Origin: a bacterium
GTDB lineage: Bacteria; Vulcanimicrobiota; Vulcanimicrobiia; Vulcanimicrobiales; Vulcanimicrobiaceae
Length of the DNA: 64,000 bases
Assembly (NCBI GenBank): GCA_021790935.1
Contig: JAJYFL010000005.1
Coordinates: forward strand, 124,001-188,000
Direction of reading: 5' to 3'
Below, piece after piece: positions 18,350 through 25,870 of the stretch. A model generated the notes under the pieces. That model was not told where the DNA came from. It searched no databases and was given only the letters and a program-made list of their open reading frames with translations. Numbering within the stretch: position 1 is the first letter of the stretch; the number at the start of each line of letters is the position of its first letter. Made by a program: the position numbers and the translations under genes.

Positions 18350-19024
18350 GTGCGACGCAGTAAGCGCGTATGGGTCTACCTCTGGTCGGCGATCTTGCTC
18401 GTGACGCTGGCTGCGGAGTACCGGCCGGTCGTCGCGCGGATCGCCGCTACCGATCGTGCGCTGGCAGCCACAGCCGCAGGCGGCTCGATCGCCGCGCTGG
18501 CCGGCGATTTCCAAGAACGCTTCCGCGAGTGCGATTACACATGGCTTGTAATCTGCCGCCCGAAACCGGTCGCGGCGACAGGCGGCCTCGCGTCGGTGCT
18601 GGCAATAACGTCACCGCCGAACGTCTACGCGCAAGCGGTGGGAGCGATACCGCACCTGCCCGACGCGACGTGGTACGTGCTATCGAAGCGCTGGCACGAA
18701 GGCCCGCTCGCATTCCTCGGCATCCTCGTTTTCATCGGCGTGACGATCGTACTCTTCATCGCATTCCTCAACATTGCCGACGGCCCGAAACCGCTCGCGG
18801 CAATCTTCGCCCTGGCGGCCGCCCCCGCGCTGGCATCGCTCGCGATGTTTCTTCTACAGTACGCGTTCGTCTTCGCAATGCACGGCGTGCTCCTGCTCCT
18901 CCAGGCGCTGTTGCTCGTCGGCACGATCCCGCTCGCGGTGCAATCGCTCTTGCACTGGTACGTGAACGCACGCGAAGCGAGTGAAGCCGCCCACAGCGTC
19001 GTAGAGATCACCAAGACCGAATAG
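18350..19024 (+). CDS. Hypothetical multi-pass membrane protein
   Basis: 224 residues from GTG 18350. Hydrophobic segments lie near 8-24 (VWVYLWSAILLVTLAAEY), 118-140 (LGILVFIGVTIVLFIAFLNIA) and 145-200 (three stretches ending VGTIPLAVQSLL). A periplasmic-side loop with a Cys pair (ECDYTWLVICRP) lies between segments one and two. No family recognised. It follows the small stress-like protein by 28 bases with AAGGAT as a weak ribosome-binding site, and it precedes the toxin-antitoxin region. Confidence 0.65.
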   Translation: MRRSKRVWVYLWSAILLVTLAAEYRPVVARIAATDRALAATAAGGSIAALAGDFQERFRECDYTWLVICRPKPVAATGGLASVLAITSPPNVYAQAVGAIPHLPDATWYVLSKRWHEGPLAFLGILVFIGVTIVLFIAFLNIADGPKPLAAIFALAAAPALASLAMFLLQYAFVFAMHGVLLLLQALLLVGTIPLAVQSLLHWYVNAREASEAAHSVVEITKTE

Positions 19025-19059
19025 GAGTCGGCTGAAGGCGCCGAACTTGCGCCGGCGTG

Positions 19060-19089
19060 TTGACCCCATATGGGGTCGTGCGCTATGCT
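19060..19089 (+). promoter_or_regulatory. Promoter and 16-bp perfect palindrome of the FitA-PIN module
   Basis: TTGACC (19060-19065), 18-base spacer, TATGCT (19084-19089). The perfect palindrome GACCCCATATGGGGTC (19062-19077) overlaps the -35 box and is a strong operator candidate for the ribbon-helix-helix antitoxin. The predicted transcript start is next to the ATG at 19097, so the message is probably leaderless. Confidence 0.7.
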
Positions 19090-19096
19090 GGGTGCG

Positions 19097-19342
19097 ATGG
19101 CAGACTTAAAGGTGCGTAACCTCGACGACCGCGTTGCCGCAAGCTTGCGGGTACGTGCGAAGCGCCATGGCGTTTCGCTAGAAGAGGAGGCTCGCCGCGT
19201 GCTCAGCAGTTCCGTCGTGCTGCGCCGAGGTGCGGTCGTGCGACGTGCCGCAGCGCTACGAGCGGCTGCCGGATCGCCGCCAAAGGATGCGGGTCTCGAT
19301 AGCGTGCGTATCATACGGCAAGAACGCGATGCCTGGGGTTAG
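19097..19342 (+). CDS. Antitoxin, FitA-type ribbon-helix-helix
   Basis: 81 residues starting MADLKVRNLDDRVAASLRVRAKRHGVSLEEEARRVL, the canonical FitA/VapB ribbon-helix-helix text. The C-terminal part (DAGLDSVRIIRQERDAWG) is the toxin-binding tail. Longer reading frame upstream is excluded because it runs through the promoter. The last 14 bases overlap the PIN toxin start. Confidence 0.9.
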   Translation: MADLKVRNLDDRVAASLRVRAKRHGVSLEEEARRVLSSSVVLRRGAVVRRAAALRAAAGSPPKDAGLDSVRIIRQERDAWG

Positions 19343-19778
19343 CGAACCGTCTTCTGCCGTCCTCGATGCCTCGGTCGCGGTTCGCTGGCTCGTGCCGGAA
19401 CGGGGCAGCGACGACGCAGCAGCTCTGATGGAACGAGCCATCACGTGGGTCGCCCCGCAGTTGCTGGTGACGGAGGTTGCTTCGGCGCTGCGACGCAAAG
19501 TCGTCGCTAAAGAGCTACGCGTCGAACATGCGGTTCAGGCGCTCGCCATCCTTGGGCAGGCCGCCTCAGACGGCATCGTGCAGTTTGTCCAGGATGAAGA
19601 CCTCGTTGCGCCTGCACTCATGCTCGCGCTGACGCTCGGGCACAAAGTACCGGACTGCATCTACCTTGCACTCGCGCAGCGCGATGGTGTGGCGCTGGCC
19701 ACGGCAGATCTAACTCTGTCTCGACTCGCGGAGAGTCAGGGAACGCCGGTACTCCTTGTGCCGTCTTCAGCCTCCTAG
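19329..19778 (+). CDS. PIN-domain ribonuclease toxin (VapC/FitB-like)
   Basis: 149 residues from ATG 19329. PIN signatures are AVLDASVAVRWLVPE, the central TEVASAL glutamate, and KVPDCIYLALAQRDG followed by LATADLTL. It overlaps the antitoxin by 14 bases. Its 3' end overlaps the convergent mazF 3' end by 12 bases, so the two toxin operons abut head to tail-end with no spacer. Confidence 0.9.
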   Translation: MPGVSEPSSAVLDASVAVRWLVPERGSDDAAALMERAITWVAPQLLVTEVASALRRKVVAKELRVEHAVQALAILGQAASDGIVQFVQDEDLVAPALMLALTLGHKVPDCIYLALAQRDGVALATADLTLSRLAESQGTPVLLVPSSAS

Positions 19779-20117
19779 ATCCAAGATCTCACGCAGACCG
19801 CGGCTGATCTTTTGCATGGTATCGCTCTCGAGCAGCCCGCTGAATCGATGAAGCCGCAAGTGCGAAACGGTCCGGACCTGATTGCACAACACAAGGCTGT
19901 CTTTCTTCAGACCGCCTTCTCCTCTCGCAACTTTGACGGCTACGATCGAGCCGGTTGAACCTTGCGCGTCCGTCAATGGGCAGACGATCGTAACCGGCGA
20001 GGTGGCGTTTGCGGCGTCTCGTTGAACGACGACGCACGGACGCATTCTTGCCCGCTCGCTTCCGACGGTCGGGTCCAGCGCTACATGCCAGACCTGCCCG
20101 CGCTTCATCTCGGGCAT
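19767..20117 (-). CDS. MazF/PemK-family endoribonuclease toxin
   Basis: 116 residues of the MazF/PemK mRNA interferase fold: MKRGQVWHVALDPTVGSERA, then RPCVVVQRDAANA, TIVCPLTD and LVLCNQVRTV, where the catalytic Arg/Thr region lies (KKDSLVLCNQVRTVS). It directly abuts the stop of the upstream small antitoxin gene. The sequence is complete, in contrast with the mutated mazF at 30368. Confidence 0.9.
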   Translation of the reverse strand: MPEMKRGQVWHVALDPTVGSERARMRPCVVVQRDAANATSPVTIVCPLTDAQGSTGSIVAVKVARGEGGLKKDSLVLCNQVRTVSHLRLHRFSGLLESDTMQKISRGLREILDLGG

Positions 20118-20321
20118 CTACTCCAGGCCATCGATCAGCGTGTGCGCAAACTCCGCGTCAACCGACGCGTCTACGCTCGCATGCCGTGAGCACCATTGTG
20201 CGATCTCTGCATCGAGGGCCTCGCGCTCCATCAGCTTGGCAGCATTCACTGCCGCGCCGACCATGAATGCGCTGCGATTCCCAGCAACGGAGTCGATCAG
20301 CGCGAGCGCCTCGTCCGGCAC
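20118..20321 (-). CDS. Probable ribbon-helix-helix antitoxin of MazF
   Basis: 67 residues from GTG 20321. The text PDEALALIDSVAGNRSAFMVGA fits the helix part of a MazE/ParD-type ribbon-helix-helix antitoxin, and the tail (CSRHASVDASVDAEFAHTLIDGLE) would bind MazF. The gene is in the same frame as the preceding PIN gene and separated from its stop by eight codons; the DNA-binding beta strand seems to lie partly in those codons, so the true start may be a non-standard codon slightly upstream. Together with the PIN pair it forms a four-gene TA operon. Confidence 0.7.
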   Translation of the reverse strand: MPDEALALIDSVAGNRSAFMVGAAVNAAKLMEREALDAEIAQWCSRHASVDASVDAEFAHTLIDGLE

Positions 20322-20345
20322 AGCAAGGGACGGGATCGGTCCGCG

Positions 20346-20759
20346 CTAGTGCGAACGCACGGCGACGACTTGCACCAGGTCGCCAAGCCCCGCAAAATCT
20401 GCGGCATTGCAAGTGAACAGCGGAACGCCTGCAGCGACGGCGGTAGCCGCGATCATTAAGTCGGCAGCCCGGCGCCCGCGCGCCTTGCGCCCGGTGCTGG
20501 CAACCAAGGCATAGATTTGCCCGTACGCTCTTGCCGCGTCGGCGTCGAACGGTAGTGGGCTGAAGGTCGCCTCGACGCGCTGAAGGCGCTCTTGCCGGCG
20601 GGCGCGCTCTCGCGGGTCGCTGGTTGCATGAGGTCCGGCTGCGAGTTCTGCCAGGCTAATCGCCGCGATTGCCATTTCGTCGGGCAGTTCGTCCGGCTCT
20701 ATGCGCTCGATATCGATCAGGACCGACGTGTCGAGGAGCCCTTGCCGCTGCTTAGCCAC
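20346..20759 (-). CDS. VapC-type PIN-domain toxin
   Basis: 137 residues from GTG 20759 (VAKQRQGLLDTSVLIDIER). PIN residues: LLDTSVLID, the AELAAG glutamate, and RRAADLMIAATAVAAGVPLFTCNAADF. The GTG overlaps the upstream Phd antitoxin stop by eight bases. Downstream, after its TAG, the MazF antitoxin follows in the same reading frame. Confidence 0.88.
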   Translation of the reverse strand: MAKQRQGLLDTSVLIDIERIEPDELPDEMAIAAISLAELAAGPHATSDPRERARRQERLQRVEATFSPLPFDADAARAYGQIYALVASTGRKARGRRAADLMIAATAVAAGVPLFTCNAADFAGLGDLVQVVAVRSH

Positions 20760-21006
20760 GCGGCGCCGGATCTTGCTTCGCCAGTGCGTCCAGGTCTTTC
20801 CTGAGCTGGGAGAGATCGACCGGAGCTGCTCGCTTGAATGCCACAAGCACGCTGGCTTTGGGAACGAATCCACGCCGCTCGAACGGCGTCAGCTCGCCAA
20901 CCGGAACGCCGTTGCGAGTGAGTAGAAAAGAGACGCCTGCATCCAGGGCCCGCATGACCTCGCCGCTCGCGTTGCGCAGCTGCCGCTGGCTGATCTCTCT
21001 AGGCAT
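20752..21006 (-). CDS. Antitoxin, Phd/YefM family
   Basis: 84 residues from ATG 21006 (MPREISQRQLRNASGEVMRALDAG), a Phd-like N-terminus followed by FLLTRNGVPVGELTPFERR. A Met six codons upstream lies inside the palindromic operator and is rejected. The predicted transcript starts at this ATG. The gene heads the order Phd-PIN-RHH-MazF. Confidence 0.88.
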   Translation of the reverse strand: MPREISQRQLRNASGEVMRALDAGVSFLLTRNGVPVGELTPFERRGFVPKASVLVAFKRAAPVDLSQLRKDLDALAKQDPAPRG

Positions 21007-21012
21007 GCGGTT

Positions 21013-21041
21013 ATTGTAGCACATGTGCTACGGGTCGGGAA
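21013..21041 (-). promoter_or_regulatory. Promoter and perfect 16-bp palindrome of the Phd-PIN-RHH-MazF operon
   Basis: The palindrome GTAGCACATGTGCTAC (21016-21031) overlaps the minus-strand -10 box TACAAT (21018-21013). A weak -35, TTCCCG, lies 17 bases further up. The expected start, near 21006, equals the antitoxin ATG. The 84-bp divergent gap shared with the AbrB-PIN module at 21091 holds both promoters. Confidence 0.6.
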
Positions 21042-21051
21042 AGTGGCGCGC

Positions 21052-21090
21052 TTGACGGAGGGCGGATTCGCGGGCTATCCTCTGTAAGGA
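21052..21090 (+). promoter_or_regulatory. Promoter of the AbrB-PIN module at 21091
   Basis: TTGACG (21052-21057), an 18-base spacer and TATCCT (21076-21081), followed by GTAAGGA (21084-21090) directly before the ATG. The transcript would carry only about three leader bases. GTAAGGA recurs in front of the AbrB gene at 23172. Confidence 0.6.
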
Positions 21091-21348
21091 ATGAAATCCA
21101 AGGAATTTCGAGCAAGGCTCACCAGTAAGAACCAACTTACGCTGCCGGCCGGCGTCAGCACGTTGCTGCACGTCGGTCCCGGCGATAGCGTTCGCTTCGA
21201 GGTTACGAAAGACGGTGTCGTCGTCGCTCCGGTGCCGGTTCGCGAACGCCTGGCGCCGCTGGTCGGCTGCCGGCGCCGAGGCGCTGGGAAGACGCGTCGA
21301 GAGATCGATGCCGAGGTCCGCGAACTGCGCGGCCCTCGCGACGAGTGA
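21091..21348 (+). CDS. Antitoxin, AbrB/MazE (SpoVT) family
   Basis: 85 residues with the swapped-hairpin AbrB N-terminus (FRARLTSKNQLTLPAGVSTLL) and GDSVRFEVTKDGVVVAPV. The basic C-terminal tail (CRRRGAGKTRREIDAEVRE) is the toxin-binding part. The stop overlaps the PIN GTG as GTGA. Confidence 0.88.
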   Translation: MKSKEFRARLTSKNQLTLPAGVSTLLHVGPGDSVRFEVTKDGVVVAPVPVRERLAPLVGCRRRGAGKTRREIDAEVRELRGPRDE

Positions 21349-21767
21349 CGGCGCTTGACACGAACGTCCTCATCGATCTCGAAGAGGGCGCTCTCGACGT
21401 TGCGGAACAGGCGCTTGCGGCGATCGAGCGCGCCGCTGGACACGGCGCCATCGTGGTCTGCGGCATCGTCTACGCAGAACTCTGTGCGCGCCCAGCCGGC
21501 AATGCATCGTCGATCGCCACTGAGCTGCATGCCGCCGGCGTGGCTATCGACGTGGAACTCCCGATCGACGTGTGGACGGAAGCGGGAATTGCCTATGCCG
21601 CCTTTCGACGCCGTCGCGAACGATCCGGAAGCGGAGCTCCCCGGCGAATCATTGCCGATTTCGTCATCGGCGCGCATGCAAGTCGCCTGGGAACGCTCGT
21701 GACGAGCGATGCGGCCTTTTACCGGCGAGCCTTTCCGAGCCTACGCGTCATCGACGTTCGCAGCTAG
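21345..21767 (+). CDS. PIN-domain ribonuclease toxin
   Basis: 140 residues from GTG 21345. PIN motifs: ALDTNVLIDLEEG, VYAELCARP with the central Glu, and RRIIADFVIGAHASRLGTLVTSDAAFYR. Coupled to an AbrB antitoxin by a four-base overlap. The module looks intact. Confidence 0.88.
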   Translation: MTALDTNVLIDLEEGALDVAEQALAAIERAAGHGAIVVCGIVYAELCARPAGNASSIATELHAAGVAIDVELPIDVWTEAGIAYAAFRRRRERSGSGAPRRIIADFVIGAHASRLGTLVTSDAAFYRRAFPSLRVIDVRS

Positions 21768-21883
21768 GCCCAGCCACGTTGCCATTCCTGCTGCACCGCG
21801 AAACCGCGTCTGCCAGCCCTGCGCGCCTCTCCCAGCCGCCGAGCGTGGGCGCTTTTGACCATCTATCGTAGGCTTTTTGGACG

Positions 21884-21937
21884 TTTGACGAGCGCCAATC
21901 AAAGCTCGCCGAAACGGCGGGACTGAAGACCGCTTAG
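21884..21937 (+). pseudogene. PIN-domain toxin C-terminal stub (FDERQSKL repeat, copy 1)
   Basis: The reading FDERQSKLAETAGLKTA followed by TAG matches the last strand/helix of VapC proteins (TFDERQxxLAxAAGL). No PIN sequence is seen upstream of it, so only the 3' end survives. Near-identical stubs occur at 29306 and 31772. It sits between an intact PIN toxin and a lipoprotein gene. Confidence 0.6.
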
Positions 21938-21958
21938 ACCGTGAAGGCTTCGGCGACT

Positions 21959-22930
21959 CTAGTTGCCGATGGCGATCTCCGTGTAGGGCGCCTCAAGGCC
22001 CGAGGCGGTCGAGTTCGTCACGACGCTCGACGCCGAGAGCGGGGCTGGATACTCGCCAAGCTCCATGCTCGCAGCTGAATTCCCCACCTCCTCGAAGAGG
22101 TTGTTCGCGCTGTCGAGTGCGAGCACGCCCGGCACTCCCGGCATCCTCTCCGGAACGATTAGCGCCGGAATGCTGGAGTTGCCGAACGGCGGCTTGTAGA
22201 CTTCGATCCCCGTGTTCCAGTTCACGGCGTAGAGATTGCCATTTGAATCGAAGGCGACGTTCACGTATGTCGCCGACGCGGGGGCGATCGTCGCTATGGG
22301 CGTCGAGCTGTTGCTCAACGGAAGCGAATAGATGTAGATGGCCGCGGGCGAGAACGTCCCGACGGCCAGCGTCGTGCCGCTGGCGGCCACGACGGGGTAC
22401 GACCCGTTATTCGGAAGCGAAACGTGTATCGCGGGCGTGCTCGAGGAACTGAGCGGTGCCGCATACTCGACGACCTGCCCGAACTGCGTCCCCCCGTAAA
22501 GATTGCCGGACGGATCGTAGGCCAGGGAAAAGAGATTGAGGGTGGCGCCGCCGGCGGCCGGATCGGAAGCCGAAAAGGAGAACAGCGGCGCCGACGTATC
22601 GGTAATCGGTTTCGCGTACACCGAGATGACTTGCGCGCCGCCCCATTTCACGGCAAGCTGTGCGGTGTTCTGCGCGATCCCCATCGCACCCGCGCCACTC
22701 TGCGGCGCGGCAATCGTGGCCGACGGCAATTCGCCGCTGCTCAAGGGGATAGTGAAGACCACGAGGTTGCCGGTGTGTGACGCCGTCATGTTGTTGTAGT
22801 TTGCGACGTACACATGCTGAGGGAGCGGGGTCGCCGTCGGCAGCGGATTGGGTGACGTACCGGAACTACTGCATGCCGTTGCGGCGAGGACGGCCACGGC
22901 AGCGATCGTGAGGGCGAGAGGGCGCTTCAT
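21959..22930 (-). CDS. Beta-propeller lipoprotein, copy 1
   Basis: 323 residues from ATG 22930, preceded by AGGAGC. The N-terminus is a lipoprotein signal (AVAVLAATACSSSG) with the lipobox Cys near residue 19, so it is exported and lipid-anchored. The mature part holds about six imperfect repeats built around Y-x-x-P-[LIF]-x-x-S-S-x-P (for example YAAPLSSSSTPAIHVSLP, YSLPLSNSSTPIATIAP), consistent with a six-bladed propeller related to NHL/SMP-30 folds. Function unknown. It is a near-identical paralogue of the gene at 23860, in the same orientation. Confidence 0.82.
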   Translation of the reverse strand: MKRPLALTIAAVAVLAATACSSSGTSPNPLPTATPLPQHVYVANYNNMTASHTGNLVVFTIPLSSGELPSATIAAPQSGAGAMGIAQNTAQLAVKWGGAQVISVYAKPITDTSAPLFSFSASDPAAGGATLNLFSLAYDPSGNLYGGTQFGQVVEYAAPLSSSSTPAIHVSLPNNGSYPVVAASGTTLAVGTFSPAAIYIYSLPLSNSSTPIATIAPASATYVNVAFDSNGNLYAVNWNTGIEVYKPPFGNSSIPALIVPERMPGVPGVLALDSANNLFEEVGNSAASMELGEYPAPLSASSVVTNSTASGLEAPYTEIAIGN

Positions 22931-23106
22931 CTTCGGTAGCTCCTGAATCGGAAAACCCCGGCATAGAGCAACGGTCGATCCGTCCGCTGACCGGGGCCGA
23001 TGGCGTGATGCACCCGCCGTGCGGCGAGTCGCCATGGCTCATTGTAGCGCCGTCGCCGTCCGGGCCGCGTCCAAGAAGCGTCCAGGAACCTGCCCGCGTT
23101 GCGGCA

Positions 23107-23171
23107 TTGACAGCGGCCGATCACCGTCGTAGAGTAAGGAGTAAAGCAATAGTAAGGAATCGTGGTAAGGA
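23107..23171 (+). promoter_or_regulatory. Promoter and GTAAGGA direct repeats of the AbrB-PIN module at 23172
   Basis: TTGACA (23107-23112), 17 bases, TAGAGT (23130-23135). GTAAGGA occurs three times downstream, at 23134, 23152 and 23165; the last also serves as ribosome-binding site. Direct repeats like this are plausible AbrB-type operator half-sites. Confidence 0.6.
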
Positions 23172-23414
23172 ATGGCGATTACAACCATCACCACAAAAGG
23201 CCAGATGACGCTGCCCAAGGAGATCCGGGATCGGCTCGGGCTTAAGCCTGGAGATCTGATCGAGGTGACCCTCGAGGGCCAGCGCATCCTGCTGGCCCCC
23301 AAGACCCTACACCTGGACGACATCACCTCGATTCTCCCGAAGCCGGCGCGCGTCGTGTCGATCGAAGAGATGGACGAAGCGATCCTCGAAGCGACCGCCG
23401 CGCACGCTCTGTGA
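23172..23414 (+). CDS. Antitoxin, AbrB/MazE (SpoVT) family
   Basis: 80 residues with a textbook AbrB domain: TTKGQMTLPKEIRDRLGLKPGDLIEV. The acidic C-terminus (VVSIEEMDEAILEATAAHAL) neutralises the toxin. It overlaps the PIN gene by four bases (GTGA). The module lies between the two lipoprotein paralogues, on the opposite strand. Confidence 0.92.
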   Translation: MAITTITTKGQMTLPKEIRDRLGLKPGDLIEVTLEGQRILLAPKTLHLDDITSILPKPARVVSIEEMDEAILEATAAHAL

Positions 23415-23812
23415 TCGGACTCGACACCAACGTCATCGTGCGAATCCTTACCGGAGACGACGCTCGCCAGCAACAGGCAGCGCTCGCGTTTCTACGCGCG
23501 AACTGCTCGAACGAGCATCCCGGGTGGATTAATCGCATCGTCACCGTGGAGATCGCGTGGGTCTTGGAGCGCGCGTACAAGTTCACGCACGAGCAAATTG
23601 CTGATGCGATGGAACGACTTCTGCACACGGCAGAGCTACGGTTCGAGGACCACGACGCCATTCGGGTCGCACTCGCAACCTACCGGCAGGGCGCCGATCT
23701 AGCAGATGCGCTCCTTGGCGAGATCAACCGCGAGAAGGCCTGCACGACAACGATCACCTTCGACAGACGCGCTGCCGAACGATTACCGGCGTTCACGCTT
23801 CTCGAGGCGTAG
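23411..23812 (+). CDS. PIN-domain ribonuclease toxin (VapC)
   Basis: 133 residues from GTG 23411. Motifs: GLDTNVIVRILTGDD, the TVEIAWVLERAYK glutamate, and GADLADALLGEINREKACTT followed by TFDRRAAERL. Complete and coupled to the AbrB antitoxin. Confidence 0.92.
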   Translation: MIGLDTNVIVRILTGDDARQQQAALAFLRANCSNEHPGWINRIVTVEIAWVLERAYKFTHEQIADAMERLLHTAELRFEDHDAIRVALATYRQGADLADALLGEINREKACTTTITFDRRAAERLPAFTLLEA

Positions 23813-23859
23813 GGCGCTCTTGGCTCTCCCGGCCGAGGGCGAGCGCCGCATGTGCACGG

Positions 23860-24831
23860 TTAGTCGCCGATGGCGATCTGCACCCAGGGCGCCTCAAGTC
23901 CCGACGTGGTCGAGTTCGTCACGACGCTCGACGCGGAGAGCGTGGCTGGATACTCGCCAAGCTCCATGCTCGCGGCCGAATTGCCCACCTCTTCGAACAG
24001 GTCGTTCGCGCTGTCGAGTGCGAGCGTGCCCGGCGCTCCCGGCATCGCCTCCGGAATAGTAAATGCGGGAGTGCTGGAGTTGCCGAACGGCGGCTTGTAG
24101 ACTTCGATGCCCGTGTGCCAGTTCACGGCGTAGAGACTGCCGGTCGAGTCGAAGGCGACGTTCACGTATGTCGCCGATGCGGGGGCGATCGTCGCAATGG
24201 GCGTCGAGCTGTTGCTCAACGGAAGCGAATAGATGTAGATGGCCGCGGGCGAGTACGTTCCGACGGCCAGCGTCGTGCCGCTGGCGGCCACGACGGGGTA
24301 CGACCCGTTATTCGGAAGCGAAACGTGTATCGCGGGCGCGCTCGAGGAACTCAGCGGTGCCGCATACTCGACGATCTGCCCGAACTGCGTCCCCCCGTAA
24401 AGATTGCCGGACGAATCGTAGGCCAGCGAAAAGAGATTGAGGGGGGCGCCGCCAGCGGCCGCGTCGGCAGCCGAAAAGGAGAACAGCGGCGCCGACGTAT
24501 CGGTAATCGGTTTCGCGTACACCGAGATGACTTGCGCGCCGCCCCATTTCACGGCAAGCTGCCCGGCGTTCTGCGCGATCCCCATCGCACCCGCGCCACT
24601 CTGCGGCGCGGCAATCGTGGCCGACGGCAATTCGCCGCTGCTCAAGGGGAGAGTGAAGACGACGAGGTTGCCGGTCTTCGACCCCGACATGTTGTTGTAG
24701 TTCGCGACGTACACATGCTGAGGGAGCGGGGTCGCCGTCAGCACCGGATTGGGTGACGTACCGGTACTACTGCATGCCGTTGCGGCGAGGACGGCCGCGG
24801 CGGCGATTGCGAGGGCGAGAGAATGCTTCAC
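23860..24831 (-). CDS. Beta-propeller lipoprotein, copy 2
   Basis: 323 residues, the same length as copy 1 at 21959. The lipoprotein signal MKHSLALAIAAAAVLAATAC is slightly diverged, and the body differs at only scattered positions (for example VYKPPFGNSSTPAFTIPEAM against the copy-1 SSIPALIVPERM). The same six repeats are present. Upstream regions of the two copies are not alike, so regulation may have diverged. The pair arose by tandem duplication; the AbrB-PIN module lies between. Confidence 0.85.
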   Translation of the reverse strand: MKHSLALAIAAAAVLAATACSSTGTSPNPVLTATPLPQHVYVANYNNMSGSKTGNLVVFTLPLSSGELPSATIAAPQSGAGAMGIAQNAGQLAVKWGGAQVISVYAKPITDTSAPLFSFSAADAAAGGAPLNLFSLAYDSSGNLYGGTQFGQIVEYAAPLSSSSAPAIHVSLPNNGSYPVVAASGTTLAVGTYSPAAIYIYSLPLSNSSTPIATIAPASATYVNVAFDSTGSLYAVNWHTGIEVYKPPFGNSSTPAFTIPEAMPGAPGTLALDSANDLFEEVGNSAASMELGEYPATLSASSVVTNSTTSGLEAPWVQIAIGD

Positions 24832-25074
24832 GTTCGATGTCTCCTATCAGAATGGGGCTAATCGTTGGCTAGTCTTAATACGAGCGTAGCACCGCTGCGT
24901 TACGGGAGCGTTACACCGTGGCCGGCAATGGGGCTCTGCCGCGCTCGCCGGATTCGGCCGGCACCACGGGCGCCGTTGGCGATCGGCTTGATCCGCCCAA
25001 CTGCTTTGCCGAGGCGGCCGTGTAGGGCATCGTACATATCGACCGTCATCTGCATCCGTCCGGCGGAAGCAGAT

Positions 25075-25135
25075 GCGGAGCTCTTGCGAAGACATGGTCG
25101 ACTAATTATTCGACTATAACTGCAAACCTGCGCTG
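25075..25135. repeat. 61-bp dispersed repeat, copy 1
   Basis: This stretch, from gcggagctcttgcgaagaca to gcgctg, matches 31420-31480 over its whole length with few mismatches, and includes GACTAATTATTCGACTATA with its TAGTCGA direct repeats. At 31420 it leads into a ruined AAA-type ATPase gene on the minus strand, so this is probably a left-over promoter and first codons of a second such gene. Confidence 0.7.
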
Positions 25136-25167
25136 CGCAGTCGGTAGTTTCGCCTATTCAAGAGCCC

Positions 25168-25196
25168 TTGCGTAGGGTGCAGTAAGGTAGTAAGAT
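25168..25196 (+). promoter_or_regulatory. Promoter of the AbrB-PIN module at 25206
   Basis: TTGCGT (25168-25173), 17 bases, TAAGAT (25191-25196). The transcript would start about 25203, three bases before the ATG. A GTAAGG/GTAAGA pair lies in the -10 region. Confidence 0.5.
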
Positions 25197-25205
25197 ATCC
25201 TTGTT

Positions 25206-25433
25206 ATGCTTGCCAAGATGACGTCCAAGAATCAGTTGACGCTGCCGAAAGCGGCGACGAACGCCCTCGGGTCGCCCAAGTATTTCGAGGTGGACGTTCA
25301 GGAAGGGCGGATCGTCTTGAAACCGGTGCTCATCGTGAATGCCGATGCGGTGCGCGAAAAGCTCGCACGGCTTGGGATCGCCGAGCGCGACATCGCCGGT
25401 GCCGTGGCATCCGCTCGAAAGAAAGGCGCTTGA
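25206..25433 (+). CDS. Antitoxin, AbrB family
   Basis: 75 residues (MLAKMTSKNQLTLPKAATNAL, then YFEVDVQEGRIVLKPV), a short AbrB-like antitoxin with a basic tail (AVASARKKGA). It overlaps the next gene by four bases (TTGA). The 374-bp gap upstream holds the dispersed repeat and the promoter but no convincing gene. Confidence 0.85.
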   Translation: MLAKMTSKNQLTLPKAATNALGSPKYFEVDVQEGRIVLKPVLIVNADAVREKLARLGIAERDIAGAVASARKKGA

Positions 25434-25870
25434 CTCCGCCCCGCGTCGTCTTCGATACCAATGTCGTCCTCTCGGCGCTCGTGTTCCAAGACGGAGTGCT
25501 CGCGCGCTTGCGGCGCCTGTGGAGCGAGGGCGCGTGTATACCGTTGGTTTCGCCGGAGACTGGAAGCGAGCTGGTGCGCGCTCTCGCCTATCCTAAGTTC
25601 CGATTGGCTGCCGAAGAACGCGAACGGCTGCTGTTCGAATATCTCCCGTTCTGTGAGGACGTTGCGATGCCCAGGCGGCTCCCGCGGCTACCTCCGTGCC
25701 GCGATCCAAACGACCGTATCTTCCTCCGCCTTGCGGTCGTCGGCGGTGCCGACGCGCTCGTGACCGGCGATGGGGCTCTGCTGACACTCGCTGGGCGCAT
25801 CCCGACGCTGATTCTGAAACCTGCGGCGTTCCTCCGGCAGATCGAAACCCTAACCTCAAATTTGCCGTAG
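25430..25870 (+). CDS. Putative toxin, PIN family (COG1569 type)
   Basis: 146 residues from TTG 25430. The text VVFDTNVVLSALVFQDGVLARL then PLVSPETGSELVRALAYPKFRL and CRDPNDRIFLRLAVVGGADALVTGD is diagnostic of the longer PIN toxin subgroup typified by COG1569. Catalytic acidic residues (D, E, D, D) are intact. Coupled to the AbrB antitoxin. Confidence 0.9.
   Translation: MTPPRVVFDTNVVLSALVFQDGVLARLRRLWSEGACIPLVSPETGSELVRALAYPKFRLAAEERERLLFEYLPFCEDVAMPRRLPRLPPCRDPNDRIFLRLAVVGGADALVTGDGALLTLAGRIPTLILKPAAFLRQIETLTSNLP

Noticed and set aside
24904-25056. Small minus frame (MQMTVDMYDALHGRLGKAV...)
   Set aside because: About 50 codons, no ribosome-binding site or family; overlaps the ATPase-start repeat and is probably part of that wreckage.
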